A stretch of 64,000 nt of DNA from Haliclystus octoradiatus (Eukaryota; Cnidaria; Staurozoa; Stauromedusae; Haliclystidae), in contig OU744446.1 of the NCBI GenBank assembly GCA_916610825.1, positions 1,049,501-1,113,500 of the forward strand, given 5' to 3'. Positions within the stretch are counted from its first letter, which is position 1, and every line of letters begins with the position of its first letter. Positions 13,196-24,849 of the stretch are shown piece by piece. Position numbers and translations under genes: made by a program. The notes below the pieces were generated by a model, which saw only the letters and a program-made list of their open reading frames with translations, had not been told where the DNA came from and did not search any database.

Positions 13196-13715
13196 GATGC
13201 ACTAGAGGTTTATATTTTAATGATTTTGAAAATTTGGTCTTTGGCCAAGCATCCTCAATTGTTGCAGTGTATGGTTCTTTCGTTTAGTGGTTTGGATGAA
13301 TCACGAAAAGACGCCATTGTAGAAATGCAGAAGCCCAGTTATGTTTTGTTTTTACTAACAGGATTATTGGCGTTTTGATCGGGGGGCAAGAAAGCAAGCA
13401 AGTCCCGTAGATCAGCAAATATTGTATGATTGGATAATTATTACAATTTCACAGCATAAAGATTTTTAATTGTTGATATACGATTGCATTTAATAGCATT
13501 ACATGATGTGAAAATAGATAATTCACAGTCGAGGCTCAATCTCACTATCATGTAACCAATCAAAATGATCTGCGGGCTTTTTCAAATTTTGTTCAGCTCT
13601 CGACGTCAATCATTATTTGCTCATTGCTAGCCTTTTCGTGCGATAAATTTAGGACAGATTTAGATTTTAAAATCAGTTATCTAAAACTTGTCTTTATTAA
13701 TAAAAATCTTCCAAA
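13196..13715. promoter_or_regulatory. Shared divergent promoter region PARP16 / CKS
   Basis: The 520 bp between divergent start codons presumably drives both genes. A CCAAT box lies at 13556-13560 and a TTCAAA element (CHR-like, TTTGAA on the other strand) at 13581-13586. In mammals CCAAT plus CHR elements control cell-cycle genes such as CKS; here the sites are only candidates by motif. Confidence 0.4.
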
Positions 13716-14183
13716 ATGTCTGCCCGTGATGTTTATTATTCAGAAAAATATACAGACGATTGTTTTGAATACAGGTAAGACATGAAATCAGTAGCTATTC
13801 ATTCAAAAATGAATGTGTCAAATCTGTTTTTTTTTCTCCAAATAAGGGCGCGTTCATTTTAATCTCATTTGTAATTTGTTTTCAATTTTTAGGCATGTTA
13901 TAATTACGAAAGAGATGGTAAAAAAAGTACCTAGAAATAGAATGATGTCAGAAGATGAATGGAGAAGTATTGGTGTCCAACAATCGCAAGGATGGATACA
14001 CTACATGTTACACAAACCAGGTAAGATTCGCTTTGCCACCTCGTGTCCGTTGCAAATTTGCAGTAACTTATATTTGTACTTTGCACAATTCAATATTTTA
14101 ATTATGTTTCCAACTATTTTCTTGCAGAACCAAATGTTTTACTGTTCCGAAGAACACTGCCTTCACCGCAAAGTCAAGTATGA
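13716..14183 (+). CDS. CKS1B: Cyclin-dependent kinase regulatory subunit (CKS1/CKS2), complete, 3 exons
   Basis: Exons 13716-13774, 13893-14020 and 14128-14183 give 80 residues (human 79). The start is SARDVYYSEKY. The core contains EYRHVIITKEMVKKVP, LMSE-like MMSEDEWRSIGVQQSQGW and IHYMLHKPEPNVLLFRR. The last includes the HxPEP hinge of the beta-interchange (here HKPEP) and the anion-binding arginine and tryptophan residues. CKS proteins bind the C-lobe of CDK1/2 and phospho-threonine substrates, tuning multisite phosphorylation, and in SCF-Skp2 they help p27 recognition. Intron positions agree with the reading phases (2 then 1). Divergent from PARP16. Which vertebrate paralog it equals cannot be said; it is pro-orthologous to both. 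Confidence 0.97.
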
Positions 14184-14643
14184 ATAATTATTTATAATTT
14201 GGACTAACTTCAATTGCGTTCTGGTTTTAAAATTTAACCTCAGAACTTTATGCACAGTTTATAACGACAGATGAATCTTCAAACAATATTGTTTTATACT
14301 CATTTAATGACATTTAAAAAAGGAATTGTAAATATAGGCCTAATGTAAAATGAATCTTCCTTTAACAACAGAACTTTATCCCAATGTATGTTGTACTCTA
14401 TTCTTATTATTTTACTTTCTCAATAATATTAATACTGTAATAGCCATTTCTTCAAGGCTAAGCCAATAGTTATTTATTACAGAGTATTACTTGTTGTTAT
14501 TAAAAAAGGAAATCAAATCATTTCTTTTGAAGTGATACATCATTTGCTGCTTGAATTACTCAATATCGAGAACAAATATTCAACTCTCTGTCTTTCATAC
14601 TTTAAATTTTGCCATTAATGTATGTAAAAAGTAATGTAGACGG

Positions 14644-14996
14644 TGTCGCCCTACCGAAGGCACCCGCATCACTCCTCTATTTCTAGATAAGTGGCTTTTT
14701 TCGCTGAGAGCAATGATTTTAGACGCTCTTTGTTGATCTCAGCTGCGACACTGCAGATCAATTTCAAGAGATTTCATGGCAGATAGGTCTTGATTGTCAA
14801 TGCGCAACGATGCGCCGCAGCTACTCACAATGCAATTCCCTCTGGACCATTCCATCCGCCATCCTCAGATGGTACTCATTTGATGTTTCAGATAAAGTCA
14901 AGGCTGAGTTGACCTTAGGGGGATTTGAACCACAGTCAATCAGATATGATCGATCTGAAGTTCGGTTGCTCTGCCATCTAAGCTAATTCTCCTTAT
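14644..14996 (-). mobile_element. tRNA-derived SINE
   Basis: On the minus strand the head reads GGAGAATTAGCTTAGATGGC then AGAGC (A-box-like), and about 45 bp later GGTTCAAATCCCCC (B-box), as in a tRNA. It lacks a foldable anticodon arm, so it is a SINE head and not a tRNA gene. The body continues to the conserved tail GGTGCCTTCGGTAGGGCGAC, which is shared with 8.65 kb. Confidence 0.7.
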
Positions 14997-15417
14997 AAGC
15001 CTCATTAATGTACGTACAGCCAGGGTACGGCAATTAATTACAAGGCATGAGAGAGTAACTTTGATCAGTGAATTTCATCCTTTTCTATCAGCTCCAAAAC
15101 AAAGAAAACCCAGGTCTAGCTATTGTTTTAATATGTTTTCCTCCCTTTTGACTTGAATTTATTTTCATGCATTTATTGTATCTGCTTTATGCCAATGTTT
15201 AAGCATCGTCAAAGTGCCAATATATTGATTGCAGATGAATTGCTCCAGACAATAAGATTGCAACAATTTTGAGAATGTTGAACAGCCCTATCACATTCTC
15301 ACCTGTTTCTACGCGCTAAGCTTAATTAAAAAATGTGGCCACTGCCGATCAATGTTGCCCCTTTCAAGTATGAAATTTTTTCAGAATTTTTCCCCATAAT
15401 TAAGATGATGCTAAATG

Positions 15418-16044
15418 TTTTCATGATCTTTTGGTGTTTTTACTTTGCGCGATCATTTCTCCTTCTGATCAATATTCAAGATCCAGGTAAAGAGATATAA
15501 GCTTCTGAAGTCAAAAGTCTTTAGTTTTGTATTTTTCTCACGCAAGTGCTCACACGATTTACACCTCTTTACGACTTTGTCTAAGCATAGTCGGCATAGT
15601 TGATGCATATTAAAAATAGTCACACGTCGCAAAGAGGTGTTTATCGCGTGGGCACTTGAATGAGAAAAATTCAAAACTAAAAACTTTTGGCTTTAGAGGC
15701 TTATTATATCTTTTCCTGGATCCCGTATATTGATCAAATATAGCTCAAAATCTTGAGCTGAACGTTGAAAACATCATTCTGAAAGCAGATTGTCATTTGT
15801 TACAGCTGTTTTTTATTTAGAGACAATTAAGTAAAATGTTTAGTGATTTTTCCGGTGTAAACCCTCTTGTGGAAAATAAACGGGTTCCTGTTTGAGGAAA
15901 AAGAGTGAGACACAAAATCGTAACTTTGATTGCATTTTTGAGGGGGAAATACTTGCGCAAAGTAAAAATACAAGAAGATCATGTACGAATATAAATGTTT
16001 TCTCTATCTAAAGAAGCAACCTGCGAATATCCAGGATATACACT
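15418..16044. mobile_element. Foldback / TTAA-type non-autonomous element, copy 1 (rearranged)
   Basis: The right 460 bp matches 41.74-42.23 kb closely and ends in TATACACT followed by TTAA. The left part is an inverted, internally deleted copy of the right part. Arms of about 110-120 bp (15465-15577 against 15628-15745) plus outer arms carrying TTTACTTTGCGC form a long hairpin. No left TTAA end is visible. Lies 3' of CKS, tail-to-tail with PIGB. Confidence 0.65.
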
Positions 16045-16184
16045 TTAACCCTGGTTATACCCTGGTTATAGTCTAAAAATAAAAGGAAACAGAAGTAAAA
16101 TGTTACATAAGAAAATCGACATTTACTTTGACTTCCAAATTTTATTTTATCTCAAATTTAACAATACTTTATTATTTACAATTC

Positions 16185-16190
16185 TTTATT
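16185..16190 (-). terminator. Poly(A) signal AATAAA overlapping the PIGB stop codon
   Basis: The last PIGB codons read CTC AAA TAA AGA, so AATAAA spans the final lysine codon and the stop. A second AATAAA follows at 16168-16173. The 3' UTR may therefore be extremely short. Confidence 0.55.
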
Positions 16191-19100
16191 TGAGACGGTA
16201 GATAACTACTGATGACCCAACCTTCCCATCATTGAATGGCTGATGATAAAATTCTGAACACTAAAAAACAAAATCAATTTGCGATATAGTGGATAATCTA
16301 TATTTGATATTTTATTTATTTTATTGTGACCCTGGCTTTGAGTTGACATAAGGTAGATCCTTCTGGAATCTTACAACATTTCAACATCTGAATTTGCTCT
16401 AGCATTCCAGGATCTAGGATTGGATCATGCTAAATTTTGTTGGATCACATATTTTGTCTTACTTAATTTTGGCACGCCAGATGTGGCCAGACTGAAAAGT
16501 TTGTTGTGCGTGCCTGAGATCTCAGTCGCACAGCAGACTTTCCTACGTAGGATTTCAACTAAACTTGATTGAATCTCAGGCGCGCAAATTGCAATATTTT
16601 CAATCTGGAAATGTGGTAATATTCAGAGTTACGCATTCAGTAATTTTCATTCAGCATTCACAATTCTACATTATCCATTATCCTATCATCATTTGCGTTA
16701 GAAACTAGATTGAGTTCGTAATGGTGACAACAATCTGAAAAAATTCTTCTGTCTATATCTGATTATCAGACATAAGAATTCTCAGACTTTTAGTGAATTT
16801 CAGACTATTTCCACACTTGTGAATTCTAATCCTTTTCCCTATCAAAATATATTACAATTTATCTAGATATCCTATATTTCAGACTAATTTTAAATTATTA
16901 ATGTCAGTTTGTGGATATGTATACAGTCAAACGGTCACCTCTATACAGTGGCCACCTGTCTATAGTGGTCACTCTTGCAATGTCTAAAATAGTATTTTCT
17001 ATTGAATCGACACTGTATATAAAGACCACATGTATCTCATAAGATGGCTGTCATATACATTTTTCACTGTATAAATAATTTTATCACATTACTGTACCTT
17101 GTTAAATTGTTTATCTTTGAGCCACGAATATAAAACCTGGAAATATTCAAACTACATTTTACAATAGTGCAAATTAGTGCATGATTAGGTCAATGTAAAT
17201 GCAACCTATTGGTTATTTTTTAGTCATGACTTTGTTAAACAATTTCAGATAAGTGCAAATTCGGAAAATGCAATGAAAATTATTGGTAATTTTGACTTGC
17301 ACTTAGGTGGGTTACACTGTAGTAGCAGTCATCTACCAGCCTGTAGGAATTTAAGGTGTTTTTCACTAAGGTTGGGTCACATGATAAGCAGGGTCCGACA
17401 AAAGATTCAGCCTTCTGGAATCCTAGTAGAGGCATTTCAATACTTTCTTCTGAATTTTGATGTTGATGTTTGACCAATACACCATTACAAATATCAATAT
17501 TCTTTTGAATTTGCTCCAACCTTCCAGAATGTAAGATTCCAGGATCCCCGCTTTTGTCGGACTCGGATGATTAGTTGAATTATAGTGTTTGTATGTTATG
17601 AAGCCCTTAGTAAAAATAAGAGAACGTTTTCTATGTAGCAGGCATGATAATTTCCAGACTCTATTTATAACATTATCCCATTGAAAACCGTCAAAAGATA
17701 TCTTAGATTTTAGACTATTTTCAAAATTTGAATTCCTGTGTCTGACATAGGGATTGTGATCCTGAGGATAACTCTGACCATACCCTGTTCACTCAGATAG
17801 AGCTTTTACTCTACTCATTAAAACCCACCTTTTCTAAAGTATTGAACATTACAACATGTGATGGTAATTCAGCAGTTGAATTGAATTCTGTATTAAGCCA
17901 TGTTATTGGGTCGAAATAGAAATGATTTGCTTCGTCGATAACATGCTTGTTGAGTGGTGGTGCGCATTCCAATTGGCGCATGGAGATTGGATGATGCACA
18001 TGGCTAGACAAAAAGTTACAAATTATTAATATGAGAGTATGAAGTTAGACCAATAAATAAGAAAAATGACACTTGCTAAAGCGGACATATTATGAAAATT
18101 ACTAATTATGAAGCGGACGCTTTTCATCAAACCGTGAAATTTGTTGTGACACTACAACCAACTTGAAATGAGATTAAAATTAAACACAGTGTAACCCTCT
18201 TAAGTGCAAGTCAAACTTGCCAACAATTTTCATTGCATTTATCCGAAATTGTTTAATAGGGATATAACCACCATATAATTTACAGGGTTTAGCATCATGG
18301 TTGCAGATAAAGGGAATATCACTCATATAAAGTGCACTCATGCGGGTTGTGGGCTACACTGTACATCTATATCCTCTAGCAAGCTACAACCCAAAAACAA
18401 ACAAGGATAACTATATTGATATTAACTCTTTGTTAAAAATGCATCATTAATACTGTATACTATATTTGTGTTAACAGTTCAGATATGACCAGAACAAGAA
18501 CTGTAGCAACGAATGACACATTCCAGATACTCCAACAGTGAACTAAATGTGGGCTACAGAATGGGTGATGATAACGATATGAATTATCTATAGTTTTATT
18601 GACTATCCGTCATTTCTAACCAGCATAGGCCTACCTGTAAAATGGCGTAGAATGACACGGCATAAGAAACATGACATTCATCTCATTATTTTCTGATGAG
18701 ATTGCTCTATCTCTGATAAATGTCATAACGCTGATGGTACCAACTTGATGGAACATACCAAAATAAATGGCAGCAATACCATTTGCCAGCACAGTAATGA
18801 AAAGTGCAATCTTCCCAGCAAGAGATAGCAAAGACAGAGACTTGCACAAAGTATCTATTTCTGCGTTCATTTTCTTGTCGTTGTTTGACTCTTTGATAAA
18901 CCAGGAAAGACCATGACCACAGTAAATATGAATGACTGGTAAAATTGGAAGAATGAAACGAAATTCTTTATGATTTTGAGAACTAGAAATAAGAGACAAA
19001 CACAAAAATTAAAACAGACTCACTCTTAGTCTAACGATAATGTTTCACAGTGTGTGTATGAAAAAAAATGATAGGAAAGCCGTGAAACTCTTACTTTCTC

Positions 19101-20507
19101 AAGATTCATAATATAGTTCATTTGAGTTAATAATTTGTAAAGCGCTTCAGAGCTTTTATATTAATAGATATAAATGCTAGTCTTGGGGAGTTTTAAATAT
19201 ACGCGCTACATCAGTATATTCACTCTTGGTACACTCTTACAAATACTGTGTTGAAAATAAGCCCTTGAATTGAAGATATTCCTATTTACAGAAATTGATT
19301 TACATTAACTTACATCTCCTTTGGTTCAAACTGGTTTTCAAGTCAGCATAGAGGGTTGGTAATATAACACTGTTATCTATAGCTCAGCGAAAACAGTTCA
19401 GGCGTTCATGAACCGTATGAATGTTAAATGGCCCCAAATGTTCATAAACTGTCCATGAACTGTCTGTGAGTGCTCATGAACTGTTCATGAACAGTTCAGG
19501 AAAATTAGAGCCATTTAATGTTCATGAACTGTTCATGAACTCCTGAACTGTTTTTTGCAGGGGTAGGCTTAAGAATTATGTCAGACTTAATTATACGCAT
19601 ACCTGTAGACAATTAAGTTGAACAGAATAACCCATATGAATATATATTGTGAGTTTGTATTACGTAATCTTTTAAAGCATGGAATCAAAAGCAGGATTTG
19701 TGGAAGTGAGATAGCCGGCAAACCTTGTGTCAAATACCAATGCCATGGATGAGTGCCATAAAACTGTGCAATATTATTTACAACATTAAAACGGAAGAAA
19801 TTAATTGGTACAATCACAAATGCATTATAATAAATAGAATCAATTAAGACTGTTAGTAAAGTAAGAGTTACACCAACCATAACCAAACAAAATAAAACTT
19901 TAATTTTAACTTTGAATGAAATGTAAATAGCAAGTGGTAGCCAGGTTACAATTGCAGTAGGTCGTATGGCGCAGGATAGCCCACCAAATATAAACGCCTT
20001 CAAAATATGTGCTATGTTATCTTTCCTTCTTGTGTATAAATAAAAGTAGTAAAGCCCAATTGTTGACAAGCACATTTCCGTTGTATTTGTTAAAGTACGC
20101 GATGATGTATAATAAACAAACCAAGAGGAAAGGTGGATCATAATAGCATAAACAGCTGTAGTTTGATTGAACATAATACGAGCAAGATTGTAGACGTAAA
20201 TATCACAAATCCCAACCATCAGAGATTGAACAACACGTGGCACATTGATAATAAGCCATCCGCTATCATTACCATTGAACAGATAAATTATTTTGTAAAT
20301 GATTGCTATGATGCTGGGGTAGAGAAAACCTCTGATTTTTTCTTTCCACTCCCAAGTTATTACTCCGTAACCAAAGACAAAGCCATGAGCAACTTCTAAG
20401 CTCTGCCAATATTCATCCGGTACAAAAGACCCCCTGATGAAGATAACAGATGATAGACGCATAGAAATACAAAATAAAAGAAGATTTCTTTTCTGTATAT
20501 TCATCAT
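16186..20507 (-). CDS. PIGB: PIGB, GPI mannosyltransferase 3, complete, 5 exons
   Basis: Exons (minus): 20507-19603, 18982-18635, 18003-17829, 17136-17098, 16260-16186. Together they are 1,542 nt, or 513 residues; human PIGB has about 554. Phases and GT-AG sites agree, including a 39-nt micro-exon (VLYSWLKDKQFNK). Family marks include VPDEYWQSLEVAHGFVFGYG near 29-48 (acidic pair Asp31/Glu32 in the first lumenal loop of GT22 enzymes), TLTNTTE, YGTHPWHWYLTQGLP, HKEFRFILP and PCHSTPFYSHVH. The protein is polytopic, consistent with the ER membrane. The enzyme adds the third mannose (alpha-1,2) to GPI precursors from dolichol-phosphate-mannose. The C-terminus ends YRLK with the poly(A) signal over the stop codon. 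Head-to-head with the PIGBOS1-like ORF. Confidence 0.95.
16920..17065 (-). repeat. GACCACTA-AGACAGGTGG repeat family, copy 2
   Basis: In reverse complement it aligns to 20.77-20.87 kb: a GATTCAATA block, then GACATTGCA, then GTGACCACTATAGACAGGTG. It sits beside the PIGB micro-exon (17098-17136). Confidence 0.55.
17236..17320 (+). repeat. Left arm of an inverted repeat flanking PIGB exon 3
   Basis: TAAACAATTTCAGATAAGTG ... TTGACTTGCACTTA ... GGGTTACACTGT is matched in reverse complement at 18184-18260. The arms are about 75-85 bp and are diverged. They may be ends of one old element spanning exon 3 or two independent solo copies. Confidence 0.55.
17389..17566. mobile_element. hAT-like MITE, copy 2 (PIGB intron)
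   Basis: 178 bp, same family as 11249-11423. Flanked by ATGATAAG and ATGATTAG, again a 7/8 match to an 8-bp duplication. A much more decayed relative may lie at about 16330-16440. Confidence 0.78.
18184..18260 (-). repeat. Right arm of the inverted repeat flanking PIGB exon 3
   Basis: Reverse-complement partner of 17236-17320; see that entry. Confidence 0.55.
19385..19560. mobile_element. Palindrome-rich MITE built on GTTCATGAAC
   Basis: The ends AAAACAGTTCAGGCGTTCAT and (reverse complement of the right end) AAAACAGTTCAGGAGTTCAT form inverted repeats of about 25 bp. Inside, the palindrome GTTCATGAAC and near-copies recur. Located in PIGB intron 1. Similar palindromic words reappear at 45.43-45.56 kb. 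Confidence 0.6.
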
Positions 20508-20702
20508 GATTAGTTATCAAAAATTATTTTCTGGCATCAATAGTTAGATCTTTCCTTTCCAACATTTTTATGTTTGAATTTGCACTGTTTGAACAATGTC
20601 TAGATAGAATTAGATATACACAGAAAGGGAATGTGACTAGAGATGACTTCAGTAATAAGAATAATCTGAAATTAGAGAGGGAATCAATCAGTTATTTAAT
20701 AC

Positions 20703-20872
20703 AATGAAACCTGTATATAATGGCCATATATAAGATAGATTGACCACTATATGCAAGGGCTGTCTATTATATACAGGGTTGATTCAATATATAAACCATT
20801 TTTGGCATTGCAATAGTGACCACTATAGACAGGTGGCAGCTGTAACAGGGTCACCATTATATTACCATTTAA
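20703..20872 (+). repeat. GACCACTA-AGACAGGTGG repeat family, longest copy
   Basis: Starts with CCTGTATATAATGG and ends near GTCACCATTATATT; contains GTGACCACTATAGACAGGTG. Copies also at 10.4 and 16.9 kb. Lies 200 bp upstream of the PIGB start. Confidence 0.55.
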
Positions 20873-20989
20873 TCATCAGTCATTAGCAATTCAATTGGTC
20901 GAATAGCGGTCAATTCTAAAGCTGTATTGACAGACCTCCGTGTTTTTTATCGTTCTGGCGTAAAGACACAACGAATATTTGTGCATTAA

Positions 20990-21373
20990 GGCCAAATAAA
21001 AAAATTTCCGGTTTCTCATCAGAAAAATTTCAAAAAGTAAATGAGGCAGGAGTTTCTTAAATTTTTTTATAATGGCGCTGCAATAGAAGTTTAAACGAAA
21101 TGTAGCATTTATATATCTTGGAAAACTCTAACCCTAACCCTGACCCTGGGACGAGTGAAACACGTGATCGAGTGAATGACGTATTTCACCGCCTGCGCAT
21201 AATGGATGTGACTGCCGGTCAAATAGACACTACAAATATTTTAATATCAACTTTTATATAGTTTTGACTGTGAGACAATAAAAAAAGGTAATTTTTATTA
21301 CAACAAAAGGAAATGGGGAGGCAATTTTGACATGCGGACGCTGATGAGAAACCGGTAATTTCTTTATTTGGCC
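20990..21373. mobile_element. 384-bp MITE with about 33-bp inverted ends and 8-bp duplication
   Basis: The left end GGCCAAATAAAAAAATTTCC then GGTTTCTCATCAG is inverted at the right (CTGATGAGAAACCGG ... TTTATTTGGCC). Flanks TGCATTAA and TGAATTAA match at 7/8, so an 8-bp target duplication (hAT-like) is likely. It contains a short CCCTAA-like run near 21128. Confidence 0.72.
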
Positions 21374-22012
21374 TGAATTAAGGATGCGCTTCGACAGCCA
21401 AACGATAATCGAATATTCGACAAAAGTGCACCATTGAAATAAGTAGCCCTATAAGAGTTGGATATTGAAATATGAATGCTAAATAGCTAAGAGGCCTACA
21501 AGAGCATGCACAATAAAATCAGTTGGCGCATAGAAAAGAAAGAAGACAATCATTTATCATTGGTTATCGAATTTTTCAGTTGACTTCAACTTTTAAAAGC
21601 ATGATTTGGGCAGATGTTGCAGTTGTTTGACAGGATGAATTTTTCTTGCACAGTCTTGCTTTCCGGTGCATTTTTTCCACAATATATTGGGGTCAGTCCG
21701 GATCAAATTGAACAGGTTTGTTCCAAAAAAAAAAATATTTTTCCAAACTAACGCTGATTCATTTAGCCTATAAATAAAATAGAAATTACTACGATCTATT
21801 GTAGACACGCGAGTAGGCCTACTGTATTATTGACATTCGATACGACGTGAGAATCATCACTTCACGCCTTCTCAAGTGTTATGTACAGCCTTCCAAACGC
21901 GATATAATTATCAAAAGAAATACCGACAAAACTACAATTTTGATCATTAAACTCTTTAAAAAAATAACACCATCGTACATTTTTGTCCATCACATGTTTT
22001 AATTCTGCTTAA

Positions 22013-24084
22013 AGTGGGAATAAACCCCCAGACTATCTTTACATATGTAGTAGAACCCGACGTGAAAAAAACAATGGCGTAATTTTTTTTTCGATCTGGA
22101 AATTATTTCTTGGTGAAAAATGCCTTCAAAGTGGTGTTTTGGCCCAAATGTCGCTGAGGGAAAAAAAGGGATTGGATCTAGCTTTATGACGACAAAGTCA
22201 CAAGTCGTGTGGTTTTTCTAATAGACTTTAGATCGGATTAATCACGCGATGTTACGTTTGAGATGGCGTAGCTCTGTAACGGCAATCTATTTTTCTCTCC
22301 CACAAAACTGAGGTAAGGAAGAACATATAAACTCAAGAGTAGCAAAATTCCAGATGATTTAATGATTTTAAAGTTCACGAATTTGAAGAAAATAAAAATC
22401 AGAAAATATTTCATTCGTAGCGCGCGTTATACAGATTATATTTTGACATATCATTCTCACACATATTTAAAACATATCAAAAGATTCTCTGGTGACCACA
22501 AAAGCTAGCTAAGTAGAATTTATTGTTGTAAGCATATGTCTGCACTGAAAATGGAGTGTTCTTTTGAGGGTAGAAATCATAATGTATGGTGGGAAACGCT
22601 ATTAAGAACACCATAGCCGTCGGTTTTATAGTCCTCTTTTCACAGAAGCGAAATCTGTCCATCTGATTTCGCGTCTCCGTAGAAAGGTATTTTGTGCAAA
22701 GTAACTTCTGCACTGTATTACTACATCCTATAAATTACAGATTGTGACGACATGATGCTAACATGTTCCACTTTATAGCCAAAGGAATGAATACTAGACT
22801 GGTAAAATAATTTTGTGGCGTATGTAAAATAAGGAACGAGACTTCACATTGCAAAACCCTAATTTTGTTAATCATATAACTTTGATAGAGAGGATAATAA
22901 TTTATGCAATGAAGATATACCGCAAAACCGACAAATGATAGAATCTGCATTACTGTAGTTCTAGTGGCTCTAGTATACGGCTGTAAACTTGAATAAGAAC
23001 GTCCGAGCCCTCTATCATGTTTGTACTATTTTCCGATATTTTGTAGAATTTTATAGTGTAATGTACTGAAGAATTCTCAATGGTTTTTTAAATATTGAAT
23101 GCTTGGTGAATTAATGATGAACACTTTGTTAGACTATTGAGTATAATATATCTATCTATACAGTCGTATAAACTATACGATTACATGGTTTAAGTTTTAC
23201 TAGACGAACATCAATTTCAAACTTAAACGTTGAAATGATAGTTGAAAAATGTCTATTTAATAATTTAGTAATACCGATAGTTAAATAAATCCGAAAAAGT
23301 ACAATTAATACTTTGCAGTACCAACTCCAGTACAATTAATACTTTGCAGTACCATACTCCAGGAAAAACGTCTGTGCATGCCCGTGCAAATCAAATCAGT
23401 TTACATTCACATTTAGATCATGAAAAGAATATCTTGTAGAAATGTTTACTCAAGAACAACTTGCAGATCATAGAGTTAAAAATAGTTAAAACTTATATAG
23501 CGTAAGATCAAGCTATTTTGAAGGGTACGTGTCTACTAATTAAGATTTGAGAAGTACTGCGGTCACACAGAATACGTAACTAATATGTGTCACTAGACTA
23601 GTCACAAAGGAGCAGTCGCACCGCCTGACATTTGTATTAATCCGCAATCTATATCAGATTCATCGCGCTTAATGACGCTACAAGAAATTATTTCGACCGA
23701 GCGTTTCAATAGATTTTATTCTGCTCCTGAAATCACAAATTGTATCTTTTTTACGTAATTCGCCAGTTTATATGTTTGTTCATGGCTCAGCCTTGTCAGA
23801 AATTTTTTTTCCGTGACTTCTCGGAGCTAGGTCACCTCAAAGATTACGTCGCGTGATCAGCCCACTCTTGAGTCTGTTAGACAAACCGCACGACTTGTGA
23901 CTTTGTCGTCATAAAGCTAGATCCAATCCCTTTTTTTTCTCAGCGACATTTGGGTCAAAACACCACTTTGAAGGCGCTTTTCACCAAGAAATAATTTCCA
24001 GATCGAAAAAAAAATTACGCCATTGTTTTTTTCACGTCGGGTTCTACTACATATGTAAAGATAGTCTGGGGGTTTATTCCCACT
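22013..24084. mobile_element. 2.07-kb non-autonomous TTAA-targeting transposon, copy 1
   Basis: The ends AGTGGGAATAAACCCCCAGA are inverted and sit between TTAA tetranucleotides (22009-22012 and 24085-24088). The terminal inverted repeats run about 240 bp before diverging. There is no ORF of note. It contains a direct duplication of about 33 bp at 23297-23362 that is absent from copy 2. TTAA duplications point to piggyBac or Kolobok type; I cannot choose between them. Confidence 0.85.
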
Positions 24085-24088
24085 TTAA

Positions 24089-24849
24089 AGGGAGAATACT
24101 GACCGGGGAACATTGCGCGCTCAACCAACTCATACGTCATCAATTTAAACAAAGCTTTGAGAAAAGCTGCCGTGCGTGTGAGTGAGCTTCGTTTTATTAT
24201 TCTGGCCGTATGTTGATTTTATGGAAAGTATTCCAATGAACAAATTAAAATCACAATTTGGGAGCTATACTACGTACTTATTTTATCACGTTCTGGACTT
24301 TAATGTATTGTTTACCATGTGATCAACAGTATAAAAAGTATGATGTGCAGGAGCGTTTTTAGTCGATCAGTTCGATTGATATGTTGAACGAAAGTAACAC
24401 TAAACAAGAACCTTGTTTAACATTTTGATTTTCGTTATAAATCCTTGTGTTTCTTGACATCTTAGGTCATCTTGCGTATCGACTATCGTTCTTTTTCATG
24501 TTTTTGTTGATGTAACGATTGGACCATAAAAGCTTGCCAACTAATAACAAGGCAACTTCAGTAAATATAACCAAGGATAAATATACCAAAAGCAAACTAA
24601 TGTGATAATTCAATAAAACTATGCGAATCTGAGTTAAATGCATGGAATAAATCGTTGTTTAAAAACATTGATTCGTTGATGATTGTCACGAGTTCAAGCT
24701 TCGACATTTGTTCTTGTCTCGTGTCTATGATTATTTCGTTCAAAACAATAGAATTAAGGCGAGGCCAACTCTGTTTCAAAACGAGTACTTGAATTTGGTA
24801 TGAAGAATTCAAGTTCCGCGTGCAACGTTCCCCGGTCAGTATTCTCCCT
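24089..24849. mobile_element. 761-bp TTAA-targeting MITE sharing its TTAA with the preceding element
   Basis: The ends AGGGAGAATACTGACCGGGG are inverted, with TTAA at 24085-24088 and 24850-24853. The left TTAA is also the right duplication of the 2.07-kb element, so one inserted exactly into the other's target site. No coding capacity seen. Confidence 0.8.

Noticed and set aside
14920-14996. Possible tRNA gene (minus)
   Set aside because: A- and B-box-like sequences are present, but the acceptor and anticodon arms do not pair; it continues into a SINE body.
20133-20399. 88-residue plus-strand ORF
   Set aside because: Antisense shadow of PIGB exon 1, whose protein is clearly recognisable.
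21126-21152. Telomere-like CCCTAA repeat
   Set aside because: Only two or three degenerate units, lying inside a MITE.
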